DNA from: Tsukamurella sp. PLM1
GTDB taxonomy: Bacteria > Actinomycetota > Actinomycetes > Mycobacteriales > Mycobacteriaceae
Reading direction: 5' to 3'
Length of the DNA stretch: 64,000 bases
NCBI RefSeq assembly: GCF_023168325.1
Contig: NZ_AP025688.1
Span: 1,426,001-1,490,000 of the forward strand
The position numbers and the translations under genes were made by a program. The notes beneath the pieces are model-generated. The model worked only from the letters and a program-made list of their open reading frames with translations. It did no database searches and had not been told where the DNA came from. Below, one piece after another: positions 56,197-64,000 of the stretch. Position 1 is the first letter of the stretch; each line of letters opens with the position of its first letter.

Positions 56197-57417
56197 TCAG
56201 GCGGACGGCTTCCCCACGGGGATCCGGTCGCGCGCCACTACCCACCGGCTGATCGGCGTGCGCAGGATCAGGTCCACGAACAGCAGCGACAGGATCAGGA
56301 CCACCACGGACAGCGTCGCGGTGCGCACGGTCGTGGACGGGATCCGGTCGGTGAGCAGGTCGAAGAACCCGTACCGGCCGAGAATGTCGAGCATCAGCGG
56401 ATGCGCCGCGAACACGCCGAACGCGCGCACCGTCGCATAGGAGACGGCGCGCTCGCCCACCCGGCGACCGGACGCGCGCAGGTCGTCCCACTTCATGGCG
56501 AACAGCCACAGCAGGACGGTGCCGGCCAGGTACCACGGCAGGTACAGGGGGTTCCACGCGGCGGTCGCGGTCTCCGGGACCACGCCGGGGTCGGTGGCCC
56601 GCAGGTACGCGACCACGCTGAACGCCGACGCCACGAGGCTCACGCCGATCACCGGCACGGCGTGCGCGCGCAGCCAGGACGACACGGCGTCGTGATGCCG
56701 GGCGGCGAGCATGCCGATCGCGACGAACAGGGCGTACATCGGCAGCAGCTTCCACAGGTGGCCGTACATGTTGGCCCACGGCTGGCTCGCCGGGCGCGGC
56801 GTGTACTGGTACAGCGCGAACATCGCCAGCTGGATCGCTCCGGCGCCGAACAGCACGCGCCACGGGTGCGCCGCCGTGCGGTCCATCAGCCGCGACAGCG
56901 CGGGGAAGAACAGGTAGATCTGCATCGAGATGAGCAGGAAGTACAGCTGGTACTTCGCGTCGCCGGTGAAGGTGGTGCGCGCCAGATCGGCGAACCACTG
57001 CCCGATCGACGGGAACGGATTCGCGGGGTTCAGCAGATGGTCGGTGATGGAGTAGGTGAGGGTCCACACGAGGTACGGGCCGACGATCAGCCCGAAGCGC
57101 TTGCGCCAGAACTCGCGCGCCGTCATCGTGCGCCCGCGCATGCTGAGAACGAGTACGAACAGCGTCACCGCCACGAACCCGTACCGCGTCAGGTGCAGGA
57201 GGACCGAGATCAGTCCGGTCTGCTGGATGATGTCCGGCGTGTAGTTGATCGTGGTCACGCAGTGCGCGATCACCACCCCGAGGAACAGGAGGACGCGCGT
57301 GAGGTCCGCTGTCTGCGCCCGCCCCGCCTCGCCTCGCGCGGCGCGGCGACCGTTGCTTCTCTGGTAACGATGGTCGGCACCACCCTGTTGATCGGCACGC
57401 AGGGCTACCGTCTTCAC
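56197..57417 (-). CDS. Acyltransferase family 3 (OafA-like) membrane protein
   Basis: 406 residues with about ten hydrophobic helices. LTRVLLFLGVVIAHCVTT holds the expected His of helix 1, then RYGFVAVTLFVLVLSMRGR, FWRKRFGLIVGPYLVWT, and AHPLMLDILGRYGF near the C-terminus. Such enzymes O-acylate envelope glycans or lipids. It lies 101 bases downstream of the phosphodiesterase gene on the same strand. The first 37 residues are basic and cytoplasmic; the start could be further in. Confidence 0.75.
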   Translation of the reverse strand: MKTVALRADQQGGADHRYQRSNGRRAARGEAGRAQTADLTRVLLFLGVVIAHCVTTINYTPDIIQQTGLISVLLHLTRYGFVAVTLFVLVLSMRGRTMTAREFWRKRFGLIVGPYLVWTLTYSITDHLLNPANPFPSIGQWFADLARTTFTGDAKYQLYFLLISMQIYLFFPALSRLMDRTAAHPWRVLFGAGAIQLAMFALYQYTPRPASQPWANMYGHLWKLLPMYALFVAIGMLAARHHDAVSSWLRAHAVPVIGVSLVASAFSVVAYLRATDPGVVPETATAAWNPLYLPWYLAGTVLLWLFAMKWDDLRASGRRVGERAVSYATVRAFGVFAAHPLMLDILGRYGFFDLLTDRIPSTTVRTATLSVVVLILSLLFVDLILRTPISRWVVARDRIPVGKPSA

Positions 57418-57518
57418 CCCGAGTTGTCGTACTGGTTGTACGGCATTCTACGCGTTCGGAGCCGGGCAAAACGCCAAGGGCGTCGCCGTGGCGCGCGACC
57501 GATCGTGCGCCGGCACCG

Positions 57519-58644
57519 TCAGGACACGATCAGCGGGATGGCCTGCTCGTCGACGGTCCACGCACCGTGATGGCCCAGCATGCGCGATTCCATCGGCTCC
57601 TGACTCGGCGTGACCAGCACGGATCGCCCCTGGGCCACCGCCAGGACATGGCCGATCCGGTGCGCGATCACCGGATTGGGCGGCGTCGGCCCGAACCAGT
57701 TCTCGTCCAGGGCCTGCTCACGAGTGACGACGGCCGCGTGGTCACCGAGCGTGGCCGACCAGCGCGCCGCCACATCATCGACGTGGTGCCCCGCGCGAGG
57801 TACACCTGCCGCACCCGGGCCTCCCCGGCGATGATCCGCACCCCCTGCTGCAACGCCGGCAGTGCGTCGAGATTCACCAGGGAGTCGGCCTGGATCATCC
57901 CGTGATCGGCCGTCACGAGCAGGGTGCAGGTGTCGGGCAGGTCGGTCAGCAGGTTCGCCACCAGGGCGTCGACGGTGCGCAGCACGGTCAGCCATTCGGG
58001 TGACCCGGGCCGTGGATGTGCCCGGCGGCATCCAGCTGGCCGACGTAGGCGTAGGCGAACCGTCTGTCCGGCGAGTCGTGCCGGGCGACGTCGAGGACGC
58101 CGCCGCGGACGTCCTCGATGTGCGACGCCGGGTGCAGCTCGCCGCGGGCCCGGAACGCCGCCCGGGTGAGGCCGGACTTCTCCTGGTAAGCGGGCACCAC
58201 GTAGTGGATCTCGGCCCCCGCGGCGGCCAGCGTCTCCAGCTTGCTGTGCCGGCGCTGCAGCTCGGTGGGCGGGTGCGATTCCCGGGCGTCGGGGCCGCTC
58301 GCCCCGTCGATCGTCCACCGGAGGGAGTTGAACAGCCGCCGCCCGTGCTCGTCGGGCACGCCGAAGCTGTAGCCGACGATGCCGTGCGCCGCGCAGGGTG
58401 CGCCGATCGCCAGGCTCGAGAGGCTGGTCGCGGTGGTGGCGGGGAAGCCGGCGTCCAGGGTGTCGGAGACCCGCGCGGCGAGGGTAGGCGCGTCGGCGGC
58501 GTGCCGCGCGAGCAGCTCGGAACCGAGGCCGTCGATGAGCAGAAGCACCACGTCGCGCTGCACGGACAGACCGAGCGGATTCGGGCCGGCGATACCGAAT
58601 GCCGAACAGACCGAAGGTAATACGTCGGAGAGCGTGCCGGCCAT
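57519..58644 (-). CDS. Alkaline-phosphatase-superfamily phosphodiesterase/pyrophosphatase, two frame breaks
   Basis: About 376 residues. Metal and catalytic positions: Asp in VVLLLIDGLGSELL, nucleophile Thr in GFPATTATSLSSLAIG, VGQLDAAGHIHGP (Asp and His), LVTADHGM (Asp-His) and a final His in LGHHGAWTVDE. Frame breaks near 58000 and 57800 (each one base). No signal peptide, so it is probably a cytoplasmic nucleotide pyrophosphatase-type enzyme, common in Actinobacteria. ATG 58644, divergent from the ABC uptake operon. Confidence 0.78.
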
Positions 58645-58813
58645 ACGTCGATCGTAGCGTCCGCGGAGGAGCGCGCGGGGCGACTTCAGCCGTGCGAAGG
58701 ACGCGATCGCCGGTCGGACCCCCACAGGGCCGACGGATGGCGCGAGTGGGTTCACGACTGCACGAGCACGGGCTCTGACACACTGGCATCCGAGGACCGG
58801 AGGAAGGACGACG

Positions 58814-59746
58814 ATGCGCCTGGGCGGGACCGCGGCCGCCGCCGTCGCGGCGGTGCTCGTGCTCGCGGGGTGCGGGAACGGTGGCTCGGACGGCGATGCC
58901 GGACGGGGCGGCACCGTCACCGTCGAGGCCGCGAACGGCACCGTCGTCGTGCCCGCGCACCCGCGACGCATCGTGTCCCTCGCCCCGACGCACACCGAGA
59001 CGCTGTTCGCCATCGGCGCCGGCGCGCAGGTGGTGGCGGTCGACGACCAGTCCACCTTCCCCGCGGAGGCGCCCCGCACGGCCCTGTCCGGCTTCACGCC
59101 CAACGCGGAGGCCGTGATCGGCTACGAGCCGGACCTGGTGGTCGTGTCGGACGATCAGGCGGGCATCGTCAAGGCGCTGCAGAAGGTGAAGGTCCCCATC
59201 CTCGTCGAGCCCGCGGCGAAGGACATCGAGGAGGCGTACGACCAGATCGCCGACCTCGGGGCGGCCACAGGCCGCGCCGATCGGGCGCGCGACCTCATCG
59301 CCGGCATGCGGACCGCCATCGACGGTGCCGTCCGGTCCGCGCCGCGCACCGCGACGCCGCTCACCTACTTCCACGAACTCGATCCGCAACTGCACACGGT
59401 GACCTCCGGCACGTTCATCGGGAAGGTCTACGGGGCGTTCGGCCTGCGCAACATCGCCGACGCCGCGGACCGCGCGGGGACGGGCTACCCGCGATTGTCC
59501 GAGGAGTCGCTGCTGCAGGCGGATCCGGCGCTCGTCCTCCTCGCCGACGCGCAGTGCTGCGGTCAGTCCGCGGCCGTGGTCGCCCAGCGGCCGGGGTGGC
59601 GCGACCTGCGGGCCGTGCGGGACGGCACCGTCGTCGCGCTGGAAGCCGATGTGGCGTCCCGGTGGGGACCGCGGCTGCCGGAGTTCTACCGCGCGGTGGG
59701 CGCGGCCGTCGCGCAGGCCGCGCAGAAGGTCCCGGCGGGCGGGTGA
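58814..59746 (+). CDS. Substrate-binding lipoprotein of a cobalamin/iron-siderophore ABC transporter (BtuF/FecB type)
   Basis: 310 residues. Lipobox VLAGC at residue about 20. TroA-like domain with PRRIVSLAPTHTETLFAIGAG, VVAVDDQSTFPAEAP, GYEPDLVVVSDDQA, and near the C-terminus LADAQCCGQSAAVVAQRPGW. The Cys-Cys segment is typical of an actinobacterial group annotated as BtuF. No B12 riboswitch is visible in the 169 bases upstream, so the ligand is left open. ATG 58814 has GGAGG upstream. First gene of a three-gene operon. Confidence 0.8.
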   Translation: MRLGGTAAAAVAAVLVLAGCGNGGSDGDAGRGGTVTVEAANGTVVVPAHPRRIVSLAPTHTETLFAIGAGAQVVAVDDQSTFPAEAPRTALSGFTPNAEAVIGYEPDLVVVSDDQAGIVKALQKVKVPILVEPAAKDIEEAYDQIADLGAATGRADRARDLIAGMRTAIDGAVRSAPRTATPLTYFHELDPQLHTVTSGTFIGKVYGAFGLRNIADAADRAGTGYPRLSEESLLQADPALVLLADAQCCGQSAAVVAQRPGWRDLRAVRDGTVVALEADVASRWGPRLPEFYRAVGAAVAQAAQKVPAGG

Positions 59747-60825
59747 CGCCGACCCGCCCGGCGCCGTCCGCCGCGACGCCTCCCCACCCGAAGCCTCCCC
59801 GCGTGAGTGGACTGCGGCCCGTCCCGCTGCTGGTGGCCGTCGTGGTGCTGCTCGCCGCGATGGCGACGGGCCTGCTCGTGGGCGCCGCCGATGTCGCGCC
59901 GCGCGCGGTCGCGCTGGAACTGCTCGACCACCTCCCGGGCGTGCACACCGACTCGGGCCTGACCCGCCTGGAGAAGAACCTGCTACTCGAGATCCGGTTG
60001 CCGCGCGTGCTCGCCGCGGCGATGGTGGGCGGCCTGCTCGCGCTCGCCGGGGCCGGGTACCAGGGCGTGTTCCGCAACCCGCTCGCCGATCCCTACCTGC
60101 TGGGCGCCGCGGCGGGCGCGGGCGTCGGGGCCACGGCCACCATCGCGATGTGGCCGGGCGACCCGGCGGCCGCAGTGCCCGTCGCCGCGTTCGCCGGAGC
60201 CCTCGCCGGCGTCGCGCTCGCGTACGCGCTGGGCAGCGCGGCGGGCGGCGGCGGGACGGCGACCCTGTTGCTGGCGGGAGTCGCGGTCTCGGCGTTCCTC
60301 GGAGCCGTGCAGACCTTCCTCATGCAGCGCGACGCGCAGGAACTGCAGCGGATCTACTCCTGGGTACTGGGCGGCGTCGCGGCGGCCGACGGATCGCAGC
60401 TGCTGGCCGTGCTGCCCTACGCCGCGGTCTCGACGGTGGTCCTGCTGCTGCACGGCCGGCTCCTGGACCTGCTCGGCGTGGGCGACGAGGAGGCCGTCGC
60501 CCTCGGCCTGTCCGCCCGCCGGGTGCGCGTGCTGGTGCTGGCCGCCGCGTCGCTGGCGACGGCGACCGCCGTCGCGGTGGGCGGCCTGATCGGGTTCGTG
60601 GGGATCGTGGTGCCGCACGTGGTGCGCCGCCTCGCGGGCACCTCCTACCGGGCGGTGCTGCCGCTGTCGCTGCTCGCGGGCGCCGCGTTCCTGGTCCTCG
60701 CCGATGTCCTGGCGCGCACCGCGGTCGCGCCGGGGGAACTGCCGCTCGGAGTGGTGACGGCGTTCGTCGGCGGCCCGTTCTTCGTGCTGGTCCTCCGGGC
60801 GGTGCGGGGACGGAGCGCGTTGTGA
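59743..60825 (+). CDS. FecCD/BtuC-type ABC permease
   Basis: 360 residues from GTG 59743 (GTGA overlap). About ten helices; LEIRLPRVLAAAMVGGLLAL, GAGYQGVFRNPLADPYLLG (the conserved Q-x-x-FRNPLADP loop), YSWVLGGVAAADG and GGLIGFVGIVVPHVVRRLAG (coupling helix). Forms the channel for the upstream binding protein and downstream ATPase. Confidence 0.88.
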   Translation: MTPTRPAPSAATPPHPKPPRVSGLRPVPLLVAVVVLLAAMATGLLVGAADVAPRAVALELLDHLPGVHTDSGLTRLEKNLLLEIRLPRVLAAAMVGGLLALAGAGYQGVFRNPLADPYLLGAAAGAGVGATATIAMWPGDPAAAVPVAAFAGALAGVALAYALGSAAGGGGTATLLLAGVAVSAFLGAVQTFLMQRDAQELQRIYSWVLGGVAAADGSQLLAVLPYAAVSTVVLLLHGRLLDLLGVGDEEAVALGLSARRVRVLVLAAASLATATAVAVGGLIGFVGIVVPHVVRRLAGTSYRAVLPLSLLAGAAFLVLADVLARTAVAPGELPLGVVTAFVGGPFFVLVLRAVRGRSAL

Positions 60826-61589
60826 CGGTGGAGATCTCGGACCTGACGGTGACGCTCGACGGGCGCCCCGTCGTGCGCGACGCGACGGTCACGGCACCGT
60901 CGGGCTCCTGGACCGGGGTGATCGGGCCCAACGGGGCCGGGAAGTCGACGCTGCTGCGCGCCGTGCTCGGCCTGGTGCGCAGCGGCGGCACCGTCACCCT
61001 CGACGGTGCCGACCTGCGCGCCCGTAGCCCGCGCGAGCGGGCCCGACTGGTCGCGTACGCGCCGCAGTCACCGACGCTGCCGGCGGGAATGACGGTGTTC
61101 GACTACGCCCTGCTGGGCCGGGCGCCGTACATCCCGTACCTCGGGCGCGAGTCCGGAACGGACCGCCGGATCGTGCGCGAGGTCCTCGGGCGGCTCGGCC
61201 TCGACGAGCTCGCGGCCCGCGAGATCGATCACCTCTCCGGCGGCGAGCGGCAGCGCGTGGTGCTCGCCCGCGCGCTCGCCCAGCGCGCCCGGGTGCTGCT
61301 CCTGGACGAGCCGACGACGGCCCTGGACATCGGCCACCAACAGCAGGTGATGGACCTGGTGGACCGACTGCGTCGGGACGACGGGCTCACGGTGATCACC
61401 ACCATCCACGACCTCACGCTCGCCGGTCAGTACGCCGACCGGCTGGTGCTGTTGACGTCCGGCCGGGTGGCGGCCGAGGGCGAGCCGGCCGCGGTGCTGA
61501 CACCGGAGGCGATCGCCGAGCACTTCGGCGCCCGCGTCCACGTCCTGACGGGGCCCGACGGCCGCCCCGTCGTGGGGCCGATGCGATGA
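60822..61589 (+). CDS. ABC transporter ATP-binding protein (BtuD/FepC type)
   Basis: 255 residues from GTG 60822 (GTGA overlap). Walker A GPNGAGKST, Q-loop YAPQSPTLPAGM, signature HLSGGERQRVVLARALAQ, Walker B VLLLDEPTTALD and H-loop TTIHDLTLAG. Standard FecCD-partner ATPase; the three genes form one transporter. Confidence 0.9.
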   Translation: MTVEISDLTVTLDGRPVVRDATVTAPSGSWTGVIGPNGAGKSTLLRAVLGLVRSGGTVTLDGADLRARSPRERARLVAYAPQSPTLPAGMTVFDYALLGRAPYIPYLGRESGTDRRIVREVLGRLGLDELAAREIDHLSGGERQRVVLARALAQRARVLLLDEPTTALDIGHQQQVMDLVDRLRRDDGLTVITTIHDLTLAGQYADRLVLLTSGRVAAEGEPAAVLTPEAIAEHFGARVHVLTGPDGRPVVGPMR

Positions 61590-61674
61590 ACATCGAGATC
61601 ACGTACCGCGCGCCGTGCGAGTGACGGGACCGGTCCGTAGGGTGGGGGTCGGTCGAGTCAGTGGGAGGTGGCGC

Positions 61675-62240
61675 GTGCGACGACGTTTCGTTCCGACGGC
61701 GGTGCTCGCGGGTGTGCTGCTGCTCGGGGCGTGTTCGACCACCGTGTCCGGCAATCCGGACCTCGGCGTCAGCGTCCTGCCCGGCGGCCCGACGGTGACC
61801 ACGGTCCCGCCCGGCACCACGACGCCGCCGGCGGCACCGTCGACCACCCCGAGCGCGACGTCGAGCGCGCCCGCGAGCACCACTGACGCGGGCCCGATCC
61901 CGATAGCGGACAACGGCAACGGATACACCTTCCTGCAGACGGCGAGCGGCAGGGCGCGCTGCCGCGTGAGCGAGACCGGCGCGGGATGTCAGGTGACGTT
62001 CGACCGGCCGGGGCCGCGCACCGAATCGGGCGACGCGGCGAACGGCGTCAACGTGGGCAGCGACGGCGTGCTCACCTACGTGCTCGGCGACATCGGCGTC
62101 GCGAATCCCGTGACGTTGCAGTACCGGACGTACACCGCTCGTGGCTGGACCATCCTGGCCGCCGCCGACGGCACCCGGTTCACCCACCAGGAGACCGGCC
62201 ACGGCATGGTCGTGAGCACCGCGGGGCGCGGGCCTTCTAG
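61675..62240 (+). CDS. Lipoprotein with Thr/Pro linker, one frame break at the end
   Basis: About 188 residues from GTG 61675 (GGGAGG upstream). Lipobox LLLGAC at residue about 17, then a Pro/Thr/Ser-rich linker of about 40 residues and a beta-rich domain with a Cys pair (GRARCRVSETGAGCQVTF) ending GHGMVVSTAG. As written the frame continues into the next gene; adding one G to the run 62223-62226 gives AGARAF and a TAG at 62238-62240. Similar to mycobacterial lipoproteins with sensor-like domains; function unknown. Confidence 0.65.
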
Positions 62241-62305
62241 CGGTTTCCGTCACCCTGCGTCCAAGGGTTCTGCCGGCGCTCGCGCGCCGCCATCATCGAA
62301 CCCCT

Positions 62306-63121
62306 ATGAGTACAACAGAAGTCGACACCAGCACGCCCCTGCCGGCCGGCGCTGTCCGCGAGCAGCGTCGCCGCCGGGTGCTCGGCGCGGTGCGGATCGC
62401 CTCGCCGTTCGCCGTCCTCGCGCTATGGCAGTTGTTCAGCGCCCTCGGCGCGATCCCGCAGGACAAGCTGCCAGCTCCGTCACTGATCGCGGAGGCGGGG
62501 TGGGGAGTGCTCACCAGTGGTGAGCTGACCGCGGCGATCGGGGCGTCGGCGCAGCGCGTCGCGATCGGGCTCGTCCTCGGTGTGCTGATCGGCGTCGGAC
62601 TCGGACTCCTGGTGGGGCTCAGCCGCATCGGCGACGCGATCATCGACCCGAACATGCAGGCCGTGCGGGCCCTGCCGCTGTTCGGTCTGATCCCGCTGTT
62701 CATCCTGTGGTTCGGCATCGGCGAGCAGCCGAAGATCCTCCTGGTCACCCTCGGCGCGATCTTCCCGCTGTACCTCAACACTTCCGCGGCGATCCGGCAG
62801 ATCGACCCGAAGCTGGTCGAGAACGCACGGGTGCTGGGGTTCAGCAGGATCCAGACGATCCGCGAGCTGATCATCCCCAGTGCCACGCCGCAGATCCTCG
62901 TGGGCCTGCGCCAGTCGCTGGCCATCGCGTGGCTGAGCCTGATCGTCGCCGAGCAGATCGCCGCCTCGTCGGGCCTGGGCTACCTGATCAACAACGCCCG
63001 TGACTTCCTCCGCACCGACGTCGTGTTCTTCGGCCTCATCGTGTACGCCGCGCTGGGCCTGATCACCGACGCGATCGTCCGCGCGCTCGAGCAATACACC
63101 ACCCGCTACCAGGTCCGATAG
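62306..63121 (+). CDS. ssuC: ABC transporter permease, sulfonate/nitrate/taurine type
   Basis: 271 residues, about six helices. GLVLGVLIGVGLGLLVGLSR, AVRALPLFGLIPLFILWFGIG and the EAA-like loop VENARVLGFSRIQTIRELIIPSATPQIL, which docks the ATPase. ATG 62306 follows ACCCCT without a Shine-Dalgarno sequence, possibly leaderless. SsuC-type systems import sulfonates when sulfate is scarce; the true ligand is unproven. Confidence 0.82.
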   Translation: MSTTEVDTSTPLPAGAVREQRRRRVLGAVRIASPFAVLALWQLFSALGAIPQDKLPAPSLIAEAGWGVLTSGELTAAIGASAQRVAIGLVLGVLIGVGLGLLVGLSRIGDAIIDPNMQAVRALPLFGLIPLFILWFGIGEQPKILLVTLGAIFPLYLNTSAAIRQIDPKLVENARVLGFSRIQTIRELIIPSATPQILVGLRQSLAIAWLSLIVAEQIAASSGLGYLINNARDFLRTDVVFFGLIVYAALGLITDAIVRALEQYTTRYQVR

Positions 63122-63144
63122 CCCATCGCCGACAGGAGACGACC

Positions 63145-63891
63145 ATGACAGCAATCCTCGAACCCCGGTACACCGCAGACCGTTCCACGCAGCCCGCGGG
63201 CGAGGTGCGGGACGTGACGGTGGCCTACGGTGACACCGTGGTGCTCCGCGGCGCGTCGCTCCGGGTGGAGCCCGGCGAGGTGGTCGCGATCATCGGCCGC
63301 AGCGGTAGCGGCAAGTCGACGCTGTTGCGCGTGCTGGCCGGCCTCACCGAACCGTCCGCCGGCACCGTGAGCACGGACGGTGCGCCGGCCGTCGCCTTCC
63401 AGGAGCCCCGCCTGTTTCCGTGGCGGACGGTGCGCGCGAACGTCTCCCACGGCCTGGTCCGGTCGCGGGCGGGGCGGGCGGAGGCGCTCGCGCGGGCCGA
63501 CGAGACGCTGGCCGAGGTGGGCCTCGCGGACAAGCGCGGCGCGTGGCCGGGACAGCTGTCCGGCGGTCAGGCCCAGCGGGTCTCGCTCGCCCGTGCGCTC
63601 GTCGCCGAGCCCCGCCTGCTGTTGCTCGACGAGCCGTTCGGCGCGCTGGACGCGCTCACCCGCGCGGCCATGCACCGGCTGCTGGTCTCCCTGTGGGAGC
63701 GCCATGGTTTCGGGGTCCTCGTCGTGACCCACGACGTGGACGAGGCGCTCGCGCTCGCCGACCGCGTGGTCGTGCTCGCCGAGGGCCGGATCGCCCAGGA
63801 GGTCGTCGTGCCGGAACCCCGCCTCGGTGCCGGGCGCGCCGACGTCGCCGCTCTTCGCTCCACCCTGCTCGCCGCGCTCGGCGAGGGCTGA
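63145..63891 (+). CDS. ssuB: ABC transporter ATP-binding protein, sulfonate/nitrate type
   Basis: 248 residues. Walker A GRSGSGKST, Q-loop VAFQEPRLFPWRTV (the FQEPRLxPW form of SsuB/TauB), signature QLSGGQAQRVSLARALV, Walker B LLLLDEPFGALD, H-loop VVTHDVDEAL. It is 23 bases after the permease and continues into the binding-protein gene. Confidence 0.88.
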   Translation: MTAILEPRYTADRSTQPAGEVRDVTVAYGDTVVLRGASLRVEPGEVVAIIGRSGSGKSTLLRVLAGLTEPSAGTVSTDGAPAVAFQEPRLFPWRTVRANVSHGLVRSRAGRAEALARADETLAEVGLADKRGAWPGQLSGGQAQRVSLARALVAEPRLLLLDEPFGALDALTRAAMHRLLVSLWERHGFGVLVVTHDVDEALALADRVVVLAEGRIAQEVVVPEPRLGAGRADVAALRSTLLAALGEG

Positions 63892-63919
63892 CCCCCCACC
63901 ACTTGATGAAAGGTACCCC

Positions 63920-64000
63920 GTGACAACTCCTTCCGCCGGACGGATTCGCCGACTTCGTTCGGGGCTCGTGGGCGCAGTGCTCGCCGCCGCCGTCGTGCTC
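63920..64000 (+). CDS. ssuA: Start of the sulfonate-type substrate-binding protein (cut by window end)
   Basis: GTG 63920 with AAAGG upstream, 28 bases after ssuB. The 27 visible codons give a basic then hydrophobic stretch (RRLRSGLVGAVLAAAVVL), a signal peptide, the expected third component of an ssuCBA set. The domain itself lies outside the window. Confidence 0.6.
   Translation, partial: MTTPSAGRIRRLRSGLVGAVLAAAVVL

Noticed and set aside
58645..58813. Cobalamin riboswitch upstream of the BtuF-like operon
   Set aside because: CACACTGGC recalls a B12 box in part, but no full box, no GCCACTG core and no room for the conserved stems in 169 bases.
61615..62523. 302-residue lipoprotein extending into ssuC
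   Set aside because: The last 100 codons are an out-of-frame shadow of ssuC; one added G gives a stop at 62240.

Overview
The window is high-GC actinobacterial DNA of the order Mycobacteriales, most likely Tsukamurella or a close relative. This is inferred from gene content and order; no rRNA or marker gene is present to prove it. The first 18 kb follows the gene order I know from the Mycobacterium tuberculosis Rv2477c-Rv2464c block: ettA end, NAD-glutamate dehydrogenase, hotdog thioesterase, conserved hypothetical, alpha-glucosidase, glbO, HNH protein, ctaJ plus DUF5130 factor, pepN, mycothiol-type DsbA, rpiB, nei. Insertions in that block are a MerR/DUF4188 pair, a VapC remnant, a YchJ-like protein, a SnoaL-like exported protein and an M48 peptidase.

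18-21 kb holds a LysB/cutinase-like esterase and small envelope proteins. From 31.1 down to 21.2 kb runs a nine-gene operon on the minus strand that encodes aromatic meta-cleavage (hydrolase, type I extradiol dioxygenase, MhpA-like hydroxylase, MhpD-like hydratase). The operon also carries a Tat-exported decarboxylase-type amidohydrolase, an acyltransferase, an exported chymotrypsin-like protease, a second amidohydrolase and an MFS transporter. A divergent TetR gene faces it across two dyad sites. 32-35 kb has a crotonase and a NarL-type two-component system divergent from a 50-residue membrane protein and a P450. 36.6-42.3 kb is a compact operon that fits the arginine 2-monooxygenase route (flavin oxidase, C-N hydrolase, amino-acid permease, ureohydrolase), divergent from an XRE-cupin regulator with a clear palindromic operator. 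42.2-46.9 kb carries an FAD oxidoreductase, a crotonase, an ArsR regulator and an MFS exporter.

A tRNA-Gly(TCC) gene at 46963 is the attachment site of a 7.65-kb integrated element (46993-54687, 42-bp direct repeats). The element encodes a tyrosine integrase, an excisionase, an HUH rolling-circle Rep, an FtsK-like translocase, a chain of ATGA-coupled small membrane proteins (one only 28 residues) and a surface-type protein. It looks like a minimal actinomycete integrative conjugative element (AICE), with an inovirus-like prophage as the alternative. After it come a polytopic membrane protein, an acyltransferase-3, an alkaline-phosphatase-superfamily enzyme, a BtuFCD/FecBCD-type uptake system, a lipoprotein and the start of an ssuCBA-type sulfonate operon cut by the window end.

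One caution applies to the whole annotation. At least 24 reading-frame breaks interrupt otherwise conserved genes, and every one is consistent with loss of one base in a G/C run or two bases in a GC-rich repeat. I see none inside the integrated element. They look like assembly or base-calling collapses, so the affected genes are annotated as single genes spanning the breaks.
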